Source of the DNA: Parapristionchus giblindavisi
Taxonomy: Eukaryota > Nematoda > Chromadorea > Rhabditida > Diplogasteridae
Assembly: GCA_943737045.1 (NCBI GenBank)
Contig: CALSFV010000066.1
Coordinates: 249,001-313,000 of the forward strand
Direction of reading: 5' to 3'
DNA length: 64,000 nucleotides
Both the position numbers and the translations under genes were made by a program. The notes below the pieces were generated by a model. It was not told where the DNA came from, did not search any database, and saw only the letters and a program-made list of their open reading frames with translations. This document shows positions 23,797 through 34,581 of this stretch, piece after piece (position 1 is the first letter of the stretch; every line of letters starts with the position of its first letter).

Positions 23797-23879
23797 AGAT
23801 GAGGGTTATGTCAATGGTAAACTACATGAATTGAGTCATCTTCCTGCGTTATAATAATAAAATGATGTAAAAGACAATT

Positions 23880-23951
23880 CCAGCCAACCGGATTCGAACC
23901 AGTGACCTAAGGATCTACAGTCCTCCGCTCTACCAACTGAGCTATGGCTGG
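23880..23951 (-). tRNA. tRNA-Tyr (GTA), copy 6
   Basis: Identical mature sequence. Its 5' flank (23952-24090) differs from the other units and matches the flank of the degenerate copy at 16.1 kb, so this is the original edge of the array. Confidence 0.93.
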
Positions 23952-24162
23952 AGATGAAAGTAATATCATTCAGATGCGATATGAAATGAAGTAACAGGTG
24001 TAAGCAAATCTATCTTGTTCTTCTTTTCGTTTCCTGGCAGCAAAAGCAGAACATTTACTGATTTTTATAAAGATTTTGTTTATATTTAATTTTTTGTCTT
24101 ATAATCGTTTTATGATCCATTCATCTTCGCAAATAATACATGATAAATTTGATTTATAATGC

Positions 24163-24168
24163 TTTATT
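24163..24168 (-). terminator. Polyadenylation signal AATAAA of the EndoU gene
   Basis: AATAAA on the minus strand, about 33 nt after the TGA at 24201. This implies a very short 3' UTR. Confidence 0.65.
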
Positions 24169-24200
24169 GCTCCAAAATATTCAAATAAAATCGATATGGT

Positions 24201-27200
24201 TCAAGAATTTCGGATTCTGCACTGATCGGTGATTCGTCCGGCACTAGGGAATATCGAGCCTATGAAGACCTGAAAGCATATTTCATCACAAACAAATCAA
24301 TAAATACATTTTTTAAATTGCGATTCTAAGGACTCGGCTAGACATAAAATTGCTATACTTCATTGCTGTTGTTGTTTTCTATATAACATGTACAACAATA
24401 AAATAATAAGGATTAGTGAATCGTGAATTGATGTACCTTTCGATTTTGCACTAGATCGTAGCTTGTGATTGAGAGAGGACAGCCGTTTACTTCGACCTGA
24501 ATATTTGAATATTTTTAAATATAAATAAATATTAAGAAAATATTTATATTTGTAGTAAAACGTCATGCATAACACTAAGCGATATATTTACAGTGTCTCG
24601 ATTCTTGAGAATTAATGAAATCATAAGAGATGAATATATATTTACTGGAAAAATAAATAAATAAATCCAAACTCACATCGCAAGTATCTCGGCCTCTTCT
24701 CGAAAGGAAACATAAAGTATACAGACTCATATCGAACTCGGGACTGGTTCCTGAAATGTTCAAACGTGAATTGAAATATTCTCTTCGCTTCACACACAGA
24801 GATCCGAATCAAGAGGATGATACAACATCGTGTTTTGCGGTTTGCTTTTATTTCTCAAAATTCTCAAAATTTCTTTCTAAAAAAAGACTCGTGGTTTAAA
24901 GGGCACTAGGTCGGCACTATGAATAATAACCGACTGAATGATAACAATTTGCATATTAGAGACAAGCGCTAATGAATAGACAAAGTATGCAAATGGTTAT
25001 CATCCAGTCGGCTATTATTCATCGGTTCTCATTCGACCTAGTGCCGTTTAAAGGCATATCGCCGGCGAATTTGAAATTTTCCGCTCCGCGATGCCCTCTT
25101 GTAGACAAAAAAGCGAATCATGAATGAATCATGCTTGATGTACAGGCAAAGGCGCGAAATTTTGAAAATAAGAAAGTTCGGCAATACAGGAATAAAATTA
25201 TTTAAGAAAGTTCGGCAATAGGTTTCGAACCCGCGACGTTGCGCTAACTACACAGCACATTTACCACTACACCAAGGGATAGATGACTGGCCACAATAAT
25301 TTCTTGCATATCACTTATCCCTTGCACAAATGATACATTACGTATTTGGATAGACATTCGAGGGCCTCCATCTTTAAGGTGTGCCCTTGAAGTCGCTGAT
25401 TCATGGTTTAAAGAAAGCTACTCTGGTTTTGATGAATAATTTCTATTGTGCGTATAAAATGTACTTGCGACGACGAAAATGACAGTATGCTCAAAAGAAC
25501 GGAAGTCACTCAAAGGCTAGATCTCGCCCCGCCTCTCGATTGTCTCTCCGCTGCCTCTCCCTAACCCGGCTGACCACCTTCGCCGCGCGCTATTAGGTAT
25601 AAAAGAGATCGGCATTGTTTCTGAACCATGCAAAACAAGAAATATTCTCTTCTACAAATAAAACAAGTGATTTTTATACCTATCAACATCGATCCACTCC
25701 TCTTCATCTCTCGCTCCCATGAGAACTTCACAGCAGCCATCATATTCTGCAAATTCATCTTTTGCATTCTACCATAATCAAGATTGGCATTTTTTCGACT
25801 TTTCACAGTCTCGTTGTGTTTTCTTCAAGTAATGGACTAATATGGATAGTGTTGACTTCTTGCATCGTTGGTTCTGACTTGGTTAGGAAAATTGTTTTTT
25901 TTTTAATTGTTTTTCATACACCTAAAAGCACTCACAAATCTCTTGACAACGAATCCTTTGTAGTCAAAATTGGCGTTGGGATCCCTCTCTAGCGTGTAAA
26001 ACCGTAGCCAATTGTGCATTCCCGAGATTTCGTCGTTTTTTACCTGCAGAGAAGCTTGATTTTGATTTTTTATGCTTTTTTACTGCTAGTATGGTCAGTA
26101 TCAACACATTTAGAAATATTAAGTTAAGTAAACTAGAATTGAACTATTGAAATACTTAATACAAAGTGACAGTGATAAATAACTAGTGTACCCACAATAC
26201 AGTAGCTACAGTACCAACAATGCCTACAGTAATACAGTTAGTATCTACCGTATGCCTTACCTCTCCGATGAAGACATGTTCGAAGCCCGATGTGTCGGCA
26301 CGTCCACGCGCACGGGAGTAATTGACGAACCTTTACTAATTTTGTAAATCATCGAGATAAGGGATATTGCCAGAAAATTCTACTCTTCGTAATTATGTTC
26401 ATTCCAATTCGCAATCTACAGTTTTGTTTGCACTCACAAAATTGGTGATAAAGCTAAATACAAACCATAATTGTGCAATCCAGAATCGCCAAGTTACGGC
26501 ATCAGACGCGAAGGGATGGCCTAAATTCGCTGTTATTAATCTTCCGCAAAATACGTTTCACTCTTCTTTTTACATTGGAAAGAAATGAAAGAAAACCGCT
26601 AACAGTCGAAAATTACTAGAATTCATATTAGAACGGTATTTTTAAACATTTTTTAGTATGAAAGTTAGATAAAGATCACCTTTGGCCTTGAGATACTCGT
26701 ACAGTCTCTTCATCGGTTTCGTATTGAGAATTGTTGTGAGGAAGGCGGTCTTCTCACTCCTGTCCTGAAAATATCCATATTTCTTTGAACTTAAAGGGAG
26801 CGTTACCTCACTCAATGGTCTCTTCATTGCGCACACTATTTTTCTGTTCTTTAACAACGAGAGAGCATTGTGCGTCGAAGAGACCATTGAGTGAGGTTAC
26901 GCTCCCTTTAAATAAAATTCCCTTAGAAGTGATTTTAATCGTTATTTCATTCAAAATTCGTATGATAATAAGGGCTGAATTGTCTATTGTCGATAATGAA
27001 GCGCCGCGACAATTACTACTCCGGGTTTTTATTCACTCTATCCTTCGTTTCTGGTCTTTCAACGGTGCGCGTTGCGAGGTTTCGCTTCTCCGCGGTATAT
27101 ACAACTCCGGAATATAACTTTAGCTCGCTTTAATTTGTTATACCTCGCTCTGAGAGACATTAGGCTCGGTCTCGCCGGTTTTTCTGTTGAAGTTGTTCAT

Positions 27201-28319
27201 AAGAGCGATGTACTGACTATACGACGGCTTACGTAGCAGCGACGTGTCAACGGTCGTGAAAAGTCTGAATGGAGAAATCAATCGATAATGTGGATCTATT
27301 TTTTTTTAAATTTAGCGCATTTGCACATTCGCATTAATTAATTAATGATTTATTTTCGTATTTCTACAGATTGCCTATTCGAGCTCGAAAAATTGTTACA
27401 AAAGATACTGGGCACAACTTCCTAAACCCAATCAGCACAACCAACCTCTGCTGGGCATTGTCCCCTGCGTCCCTTGTGTTGGTATGGCCTTGATAGTTCA
27501 GCTTGATCTGTAATAGCACTAAAAATTGTCAGGAATTCCAATCATCAAAAGGATTAATAAGTAAATTAATTAATTAATTGGGAGAATAGATGTCTACGTC
27601 TCTCAGTGTTGTCATTCGTTGTTTTGAAAAGTTTTAAAGAAGAGAGACTTTTTTTGTGAATGCTTGCTCTCTCTCATGCTTTTCCCAAGATGCGATAAAT
27701 ATTTATAACAATATTTTTTTATAATAAATATAACATTTTGAGAAAAAAACCGAACATAATAAAATGGGAAGATATAAATGACAGATGAGCAACATATAAT
27801 CAATCTGTCTGACCTGTCCAGGCCTGGCCGCATTTTCATCGAGATCTCTCAGCTCATTTACGAGTTTGACCAAGTCTTGGTTTGATATGGTGAAGGCTGT
27901 AAAGCGATTATGAAAATCATGTCATAGGAGGTAAAGACACACAACTAGCTCATTTGAAGCACTGACAATGCCCTCTCGCTATCTTTATCTACGAAAGAGC
28001 ATTGCTAGAGCGGAGAGTTTCAACTTTGTTCGGGTGTGTGTCTAGTGAATTTGTTTGTTTTTTAAAAATTTGTGAACAATTCCATCAAGAGAATTTTGAA
28101 AGTGGGATGGCATATAGGAGAAGTTGTTTATGCACGGTGAAGCTCGTTTTCCACACGAATAAGCAATTGTTGAGTGATAATTTACTCCCATTAGCAAATT
28201 GCACAGAGACACATATAGCGGAAATTTTTTCTATATTTCAGATGGTTACCCGGTATCTTCTCATACTGTGCTGCCGCTCCTACGACCAGTAGCGAAGCTA
28301 TCAATATCCGGTCTAGCAT
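24201..28319 (-). CDS. Secreted EndoU-family (XendoU/placental-protein-11) endoribonuclease
   Basis: Twelve exons (read on -): 28250-28319, 27814-27896, 27446-27507, 27144-27264, 26680-26764, 26466-26529, 26261-26330, 25936-26043, 25680-25746, 24677-24750, 24437-24496, 24201-24269. Phases agree throughout and give 310 residues. Residues 1-17 are a signal peptide ([13 protein letters not shown]). The EndoU domain follows: [118 protein letters not shown]. The expected catalytic His180, His195 and Lys236 are all present, so it should be an active metal-dependent, uridine-preferring RNase, probably exported or in the secretory route. The start of exon 9 could be 25758 instead of 25746; both keep frame. 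The family is certain; the exact substrate is unknown. Confidence 0.92.
24902..25045. mobile_element. Palindromic MITE with GGCACTAGGTCGG ends, copy 1
   Basis: Ends GGCACTAGGTCGG and CGACCTAGTGCC, inside intron 9 of the EndoU gene. The arms hold AATAATAACCGACTG and ATGCAAATGGTTATCATCCA. TTTAAAG occurs on both sides. Confidence 0.8.
25105..25300 (-). mobile_element. tRNA-derived SINE-like repeat, copy 1
   Basis: The minus strand reads TTGGTGTAGTGGTAAATG (A box) and then GGGTTCGAAACC (B box), followed by a tail CCGAACTTTCTTATTTTC and TTTGCCTGTACATCAAGCAT that is shared with 29088-29260. This fits a tRNA-headed SINE. It lies in intron 9 of the EndoU gene. An internal CGAACTTTCTTA duplication is present. 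Confidence 0.7.
26791..26911. mobile_element. MITE family B (TTAA-AGGGAGCG) in EndoU intron 4
   Basis: TTAA-AGGGAGCGTTACCTCA to GTTACGCTCCCT-TTAA. The arms are CAATGGTCTCTTCATTGCGC and AGAGACCATTGAG around TTAACAACGAGAG. It begins 27 nt before the exon 5 acceptor in transcript sense. Confidence 0.85.
27935..28043. mobile_element. MITE family A in EndoU intron 1
   Basis: AGACACACAACTAGCTC to GGGTGTGTGTCT; core CGAAAGAGCATTGCTAGAGC. Confidence 0.75.
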
Positions 28320-28950
28320 GGCCCTCAATCAATATTTATTAGTATATTTCTGAAGTAATCAAGTAAAAATACATGAAAAATCGATACAGTTAGAAGAAAA
28401 CATGATGAAAAACTTGCGAACTTTGGAAGATTGGAAGAGAGAAGAGGGAAGAAAGAGTGAGAAAAGAATAGACAGACGATAGGTTGCCATTGTAAGGCAA
28501 GAATAGATCATGATTGGCATGTATTATTCTCAAGCGTTTGAATGTTGAAACATTTGAATGGCATGAATAGAAGCTCGTTAAAGGGAAATAAACCTTGATC
28601 AAATGTCCCCTACAATACAACATACACTGTTGTTATTTACCTTTAAAGGTGGAGTCCGAGCAATATTTTCGTGAACAAACTGTAAAGACGGAAATGGAGC
28701 AAAAGTTATTCTACATACCATACATAGGTTTTTTTTTTTTAAACCACCTATCAATGCCCGCTATGAACTCACTGATGACCTCACCCCATTATCTCTTCTC
28801 TCACTGTCTCTAACATAACACCCACTCTCTCTCTCATCTTTTCACTCCATTGTCATTATTTGCCGCCGTTTGTCACTTTCCGAGTGTATTCTGATTCTCG
28901 TGTTTTCACTCTTGTCTATTCCCAATGTCTGTTATTTGTAGGTAATGTCA

Positions 28951-28985
28951 CTGATGATGGGTTAAAACACCCGAAACGCGTCTGA
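28951..28985 (+). other. Hammerhead-ribozyme-like core (CTGATGA...GAAAC)
   Basis: CTGATGA is followed by GGGT-TAAAAC-ACCC and then GAAACGCG. The spacing fits stem II of a hammerhead, with one unpaired T after CTGATGA. Such motifs are known in Penelope-like retroelements. No matching cleavage-site strand was confirmed, so this may be only a retroelement relic. Confidence 0.3.
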
Positions 28986-29087
28986 CCGATAAAGCTATAT
29001 GACCCAACTCTTCATAGACTACGGCATAACCAAGAAACAACACTAACATACCATACATAAATTATTTTATGATAATTCAGCTTATTG

Positions 29088-29260
29088 ATCGCAAGAATCA
29101 TGAATGAATCCATGCTTGATGTACAGGCAAAGGCGCGAAATTTTGAAAATAGGAAAGTTCAGCAATAGGTTTCGAACCCGCGAAGTTACGCTTAAATACT
29201 AGTGATCACTTTTACCACTGCGCTACGGGATTGATGAATGATCGTGCTAATTTCTTGCAT
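29088..29260 (-). mobile_element. tRNA-derived SINE-like repeat, copy 2
   Basis: The minus strand reads CCCGTAGCGCAGTGGTAAAA (A box) and GGGTTCGAAACC (B box), then the shared tail TTTGCCTGTACATCAAGCAT. The same element as 25105-25300, but with a diverged tRNA head. Confidence 0.7.
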
Positions 29261-29384
29261 ATCACTTGACCCTTGCATAATAGATATGCTATGCATTTGA
29301 ATATTCATTCGCGAGCCTCCATCTTTAAACATTTGGATCTTAAACAGCTCTAACTCCTGTTTTAATGGTTATCAGCTGAATTGC

Positions 29385-30225
29385 TGTGAGATTTCCCCAT
29401 TGCTTATGCCACCCCATTCCAAAAAGGGAGGATAGGCACCCTGTGACCCAATCCCAATCCTATTCTTGCTCTACATATTTCAATATCAGTCATATTAGAG
29501 ATTTGCAATTTATCCATAGTACCATTCATGGCCATTATGAGTACGACTATTCAAACCTTTTGTTGTATCTCCTCTTTACCGCAACCACAGATTTTCCCAT
29601 CCATACCGTATATCTATCCCTTATCGTATTAATTCTACATTATCTACCTGTGCATCTAGAGCAATAGATATTTGGAACTCTTTGCCCATCGAATTAGTTG
29701 CATCCCCACCACCCTCATTCCGTGCAGGGCTAGTTAAGATCTCAGTTTACAGTTTACAGTTTAAAACACATTTATCAAGAGTAGGACTCTGATGTGCATG
29801 GGGAAAAAGCTCTTCTTACTTCCGACAGTCCCAGAACACTGACGTTGATCTTCATATGCGCGTCTTCGATTTCACAAATCCGAGAAGATCGACAGGCAAT
29901 TTGGAGATGACCGAAGAAGTTGGCTTCCCATGATTGGGTCTCACTGCCACGGTGACCCAATCCGGCTTGGCAGGGATTCTTGATGCTCAGAGCAAAATGA
30001 ACGGCGACCGCTAAAGATGACTGACGCAAACGAGAATGATCTCACCAGATATAATTATACCCTCTTCTAAGATTCGCCAGTAGCTCCCAAACTGCCACTG
30101 TACCCCCACCCTAAACCGATATCGCTACCGAAGCGACGGACATCCATCAACCCCTCCGTCATTCGTTTTTAATGTCACATATACTACGACGGAATAAAGA
30201 ATAAGAATAAGAATAAGTCATGTTG
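29385..30225 (+). mobile_element. 3' end of a degenerate non-LTR retrotransposon (copy 1)
   Basis: Frameshifted coding near 29640-29790 gives the typical C-terminal reverse-transcriptase-ORF signature CASRAIDIWNSLPIELV followed by FKTHLSRVGL and a stop. A 3' UTR with CGATATCGCTACCGAAGCGA follows, ending in an (AATAAG)n tail at about 30195-30217. There is no intact ORF. Confidence 0.7.
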
Positions 30226-30556
30226 AGAACATTTTGCGATCTTTGTTTCTTGCCTCATTTACTTGTATTGTTTCATCCGGCGTAAGTAGATAAATAAATA
30301 AATAAAGCGTCCATTTAAAAGGTATTCGATAACATAACATGATATCAATGATAAAGAGGAAAAAACGATAAAGTATTTAAAAATGAACTATTGTTGCTTC
30401 TGCTTTTCTTCTCTATGCGCTGTTCATGTACATTAAAACCGACTGTGCTCTAATATGTTTCATATGATTTATAATTCCACAGAATGAATTAGGGAATCGG
30501 TTTCTTTTCGCAACGTAGACTCACAATAAAATATAAGTAATAATTGGGCCATTAAC

Positions 30557-30678
30557 TTAAAGGGAGCGAAACCTCCCTCAATGGTCTCTTCGGCGCACAA
30601 TGCTCTCTCGTTGTTAGAGAACAGAGAAATAGTGTGCGCAATGAAGAGACCATTGAGAGAGGTAACGATCCCTTTAAG
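30557..30678. mobile_element. MITE family B
   Basis: TTAA-AGGGAGCGAAACCTCC to GGTAACGATCCCT-TTAA with the TCTCGTTGTTAGAGAACAGA loop. A family A fragment (30685-30762) follows directly. Confidence 0.8.
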
Positions 30679-30762
30679 TAATAAGTTGAATGCGCGCGAA
30701 ACTGAGAGAAAGTGCGGCAAGAGCGCAAAGTTTCAAATTAGCTCAGGATGGCACTCTAACAT

Positions 30763-31248
30763 TTGACAGAACATGTTGTCATGGAAAGTGGCAACTAACA
30801 GTTCTACCTAAGTCGATGAGTAAAGACGGACGGTAAACGAAAGTATAACGAAAGTAATTGATTGCGCGCGCTAGACTTTTTACCATCTTCCCTCTCTCTC
30901 TCTTGCTCACTCTCTCTCGCTCACTCTACCACTATCTCTCATCGTTCTCACCGCGCTCTCTAGTTCTTCTACACATTTCCACGTGGGTGCGCTAGGAGAG
31001 TTGCCAAAAGGCAGAGAAAACACTTATCGTTGTAAACACTCTATTGCTTAGTTTCTGTTTCCTTTCGCGACTTTTGAACACCGCATGAGACATGTAAGGA
31101 GTTACTTTGCTTTTATGAATAAACCAGGATGGTTTTCTACTAAGAGAAATAGCGACCCAGCTGACCGAACATCTCAGTCGGCTGATAAAGTTGTTCAAAT
31201 GTGATGTAGTGCAGATTTGTTCAAGGGAATTCGGTCGACAGATAGACA
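30763..31248. other. Gene-free stretch
   Basis: Nothing recognisable beyond CT-rich patches at 30885-30960. No exon-like coding is seen. Confidence 0.4.
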
Positions 31249-31398
31249 GGCACTCGGTCGGATGATAACCGATGAATAATAACCGACTGGATGATAACCA
31301 TTTGCATAATTTGTCTATTCATTATCACGTGTCTCTCATATGCGAATGGTTATCATCCAGTCGGTTATTATTCATCGGTTATCATCCGACCTAGGGCC
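31249..31398. mobile_element. Palindromic MITE with GGCACTAGGTCGG-type ends, copy 2
   Basis: GGCACTCGGTCGGATGATAA to TTATCATCCGACCTAGGGCC. The same family as 24902-25045 (GAATAATAACCGACTGG arms). Confidence 0.8.
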
Positions 31399-31750
31399 GA
31401 TAAACAGCACATGATGGCGTAAGATAAACATCAAAGTGACTCATCATTTCCGAGAAACAGGAATCGGAAATAGGAAAAAAATCGAGAAATTAGATTGTGA
31501 CTACTCCTTTTTTATCATTTTGAGGATACACAATAGTTATCACACTTCAGCTTGCACCGATTAGTTGCTAGTTGATCTTGATAAAGAGTGATAAACTGTT
31601 TAAAAAATTTTGAATATTTTAAAAACTTGATCGCTATAATGCCTAACCATGACGAATTCGATTCATTTGACATAATGAACTGGCTGTAATAAAGATAAAT
31701 ATCAACAAGGAAGGCGATCAAAAAGATGTTATCTCTTCGATCCTGTCACT

Positions 31751-32215
<465 letters not shown>

Positions 32216-32849
32216 CCCTCGAATGGTCATCTCTGCTGACACACTGTCATGCATGACTAGCCAGAGGGCTAGCCTAGCCACTCTTCCTATAGTCATACCT
32301 ATCTCTTTATCTATCGCATTACTACAACTACCACTGCTTCTTTATTTTCATTGAATTTATCTTTACATTTTACATTTTACATTTTAAACACTTTATAAAG
32401 ATCAACTATAGGTGGTGGACTGTCTTTATAATTTGCGAACAAATCAGCGATACCTCACCATAAATATAGTTGCGATAACAGTTTTAAGCGGTTAATATGG
32501 GTGACATGTTGCTAAAGAAATTTGAATGATATCACTACTGCGACGAAAAGGGACCAGAAATTGTGGGCAAGAAGAAGTGATATAAATAGAGTTTACAGGT
32601 ACATTGGCACTCAAGATGTGGGAATTTAATGCTTACAAATAATATAATATTTATGCCTAAAAGAGTTTACCATAAGCAGAACCATGCCCAACGCTCTCTC
32701 AATGGCAATAAAAGGGCAAAAGACAGCGTAAGCTTTCTAAGAGTAAAGTAAACGGTAAAAAACTGGAGAAAACGGAAGAAAAGAGAGGATGAAAGTCGAT
32801 TGTTGTTGGGGGTGCATTGATCTTATCAACGTTAGTCACTCTTTCGCGA

Positions 32850-32985
32850 TCTCTACCTCTACCTCTCCCTCTGCCTCTACCTCTCCCTCTACCTCTCCCT
32901 CTTCCTTTTCCTCTACCTCTGCCTCTACCTCTACCCCTCACTCTCACTCTCCCTCTCCCTCTTCCTCTACCTCGCCTCTAGCCAT
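32850..32985 (+). repeat. (CCTCTA/CCTCTC)n hexamer repeat
   Basis: Imperfect hexamers such as CTACCTCTCCCTCTGCC. Confidence 0.85.
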
Positions 32986-33189
32986 CAACCCACCCTATCA
33001 CCTCGCTACTACGCTTTCGCACAGCTGTCACTCACTAATCAGGCAAAACTTTCTTCATTTATGATTCGGCGACTACGTAAAACAACACAATGTTAAGACT
33101 GTCGTTTAAGCATAATCACCTTTTAATAAACGCAACGCTTTTCTTCAACTCCCCACATTAGAATATAGAAGAGCCATCCGTGATCTCCA

Positions 33190-33690
33190 ATTTCTCCATA
33201 GCACAGTACATAACTATTCTTTATTTGACTCCTCTCACTTATACTATATTGATTGTAATAGAATTAGCCATGGTTATAGGATATCACTACCTTTTTGTAT
33301 TCCCAAATCTCTTTCTACTTGTGCCTCTAGATCTCTGTCCACGTGGAACTCCTCTGGTATTTCAAAACTTAAAGTCTACTTAAAATACGTCACTGACTTA
33401 AAGTTTACTTTAAGTAAACTTCAAGGGGTCCCCCTCCCAAGAGCGTGTCTCTTCCCCTCCCCATATATTCCGTGCAGGGATACTAAATTTGCCCCCTCAC
33501 AATATTATAACTCAATCTCGTATTCTTTCTTAATATCATTATTCAGCTTAAGCTGCCACTCCCCAACCGAAATCGCTTAAAGCGACGGAACTCCATTACT
33601 CCCTTATTGCTTCATTCTTTTCATTATTCTTGCTTTTAACTGATGGATAAATAAATAAATAAATAAATAAATAATAAATAAATCATGGTA
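33190..33690 (+). mobile_element. 3' end of a degenerate non-LTR retrotransposon (copy 2)
   Basis: A broken frame near 33285-33350 gives LSTCASRSLSTWNS, matching the CASRAIDIWNS signature of copy 1. The UTR AACCGAAATCGCTTAAAGCG and an (AATA)n tail at 33645-33685 follow. A MITE fragment with CTGGTATTTCAAAACTTAAA (33353-33425) interrupts it. Confidence 0.65.
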
Positions 33691-33945
33691 TACTGCTATT
33701 GACTTCTACAACAGAGTTTCACCGTAAATACGCCATACTCTGCTCAAAAGATTGCATTTGCATTAATTTTTTTCCATTATCCAAAATTTATCTAAATGAA
33801 ACAATTTCTACTACGGTACTAAGGAATTTAGTGAAAATGTAAAAGACTTCGACTCTAAATAGAACATCTCGGAACGCTTTAATGTCTCTAAATCGTTCCC
33901 GTTTCTGTTCATCCTAATGCTAATCCATTCGGAATTGAGAACACA

Positions 33946-34153
33946 CTCTGGTATTTTGCCACTTAAAGTCTACTTAAACTACGTCACAGACTTTAAGTAG
34001 ACTTTAAGTAAACTTTAAGTGAAAGAACATTTGACGAAATGCATTACAGTATACCACACCACTTTAAGTAGACTTACTTCTCACTTTAAGTTTACTTAAA
34101 GTCTACTTAAAGTGGGAAAGTTTAAGTAGACTTTAAGTGGCAAAATACCAGAG
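33946..34153. mobile_element. Palindromic MITE with CTCTGGTATTTTG ends, copy 1
   Basis: CTCTGGTATTTTGCCACTTA to GTGGCAAAATACCAGAG. The inner arms consist of repeated AAGTCTACTTAAA / TTTAAGTAGACTT units, so it is both palindromic and internally repetitive. Confidence 0.85.
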
Positions 34154-34284
34154 CATGTACTCCAATTCTCCAATTATCTCAGATTTGACGTTCGTTTACA
34201 GTAACCGACCTCATTATCCGGTCAGGATCACACAACACACAATGTCACGCTATTAAATTAATGATATGAAAAGGTTCACACATA

Positions 34285-34581
34285 CTCCGCAATTTTAGGG
34301 GGGGGGGGGCAATAATTTGGTCGAACATTTTTGGGTGCCTAAAATTTGGCTGCCAGACAAGCCCCACTTTTAAAGTTGAGTCAATAATTTGGTTTAGCTA
34401 AAATTTTGGACTGAAATAACAGCACCACTTCGAACCATATTATTGGCTCAACCACCAAATTATTGACTCAACTTTAAAAGTGGGGCTTGTCTGGTAGCCA
34501 AATTTTAGGGTCAACTTTTACGGTCCACCAAATTATTGGCCCCATTTCGACCAAATTATTGTCCTCCCTAAAATTGCAGAG
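34285..34581. mobile_element. 297-bp TA-flanked MITE
   Basis: Ends CTCCGCAATTTTAGG and CCTAAAATTGCAGAG, with TA on each side (Tc1/mariner-type target). The arms share AAGCCCCACTTTTAAAGTTG. Confidence 0.85.

Larger units (their letters stand above)
23105..23951 (-). repeat. 155-bp tandem array of tRNA-Tyr units
   Basis: Six units, each a 72-bp tRNA gene plus an 83-bp spacer (AATTGAGTCATCTTCCTGCG core). The spacers are almost identical, which indicates recent unequal crossing-over or gene conversion. Confidence 0.9.

Noticed and set aside
23105..23951. CRISPR-like array of regular repeats
   Set aside because: The constant part is a tRNA-Tyr gene and the spacers are themselves identical; a eukaryotic tandem duplication.
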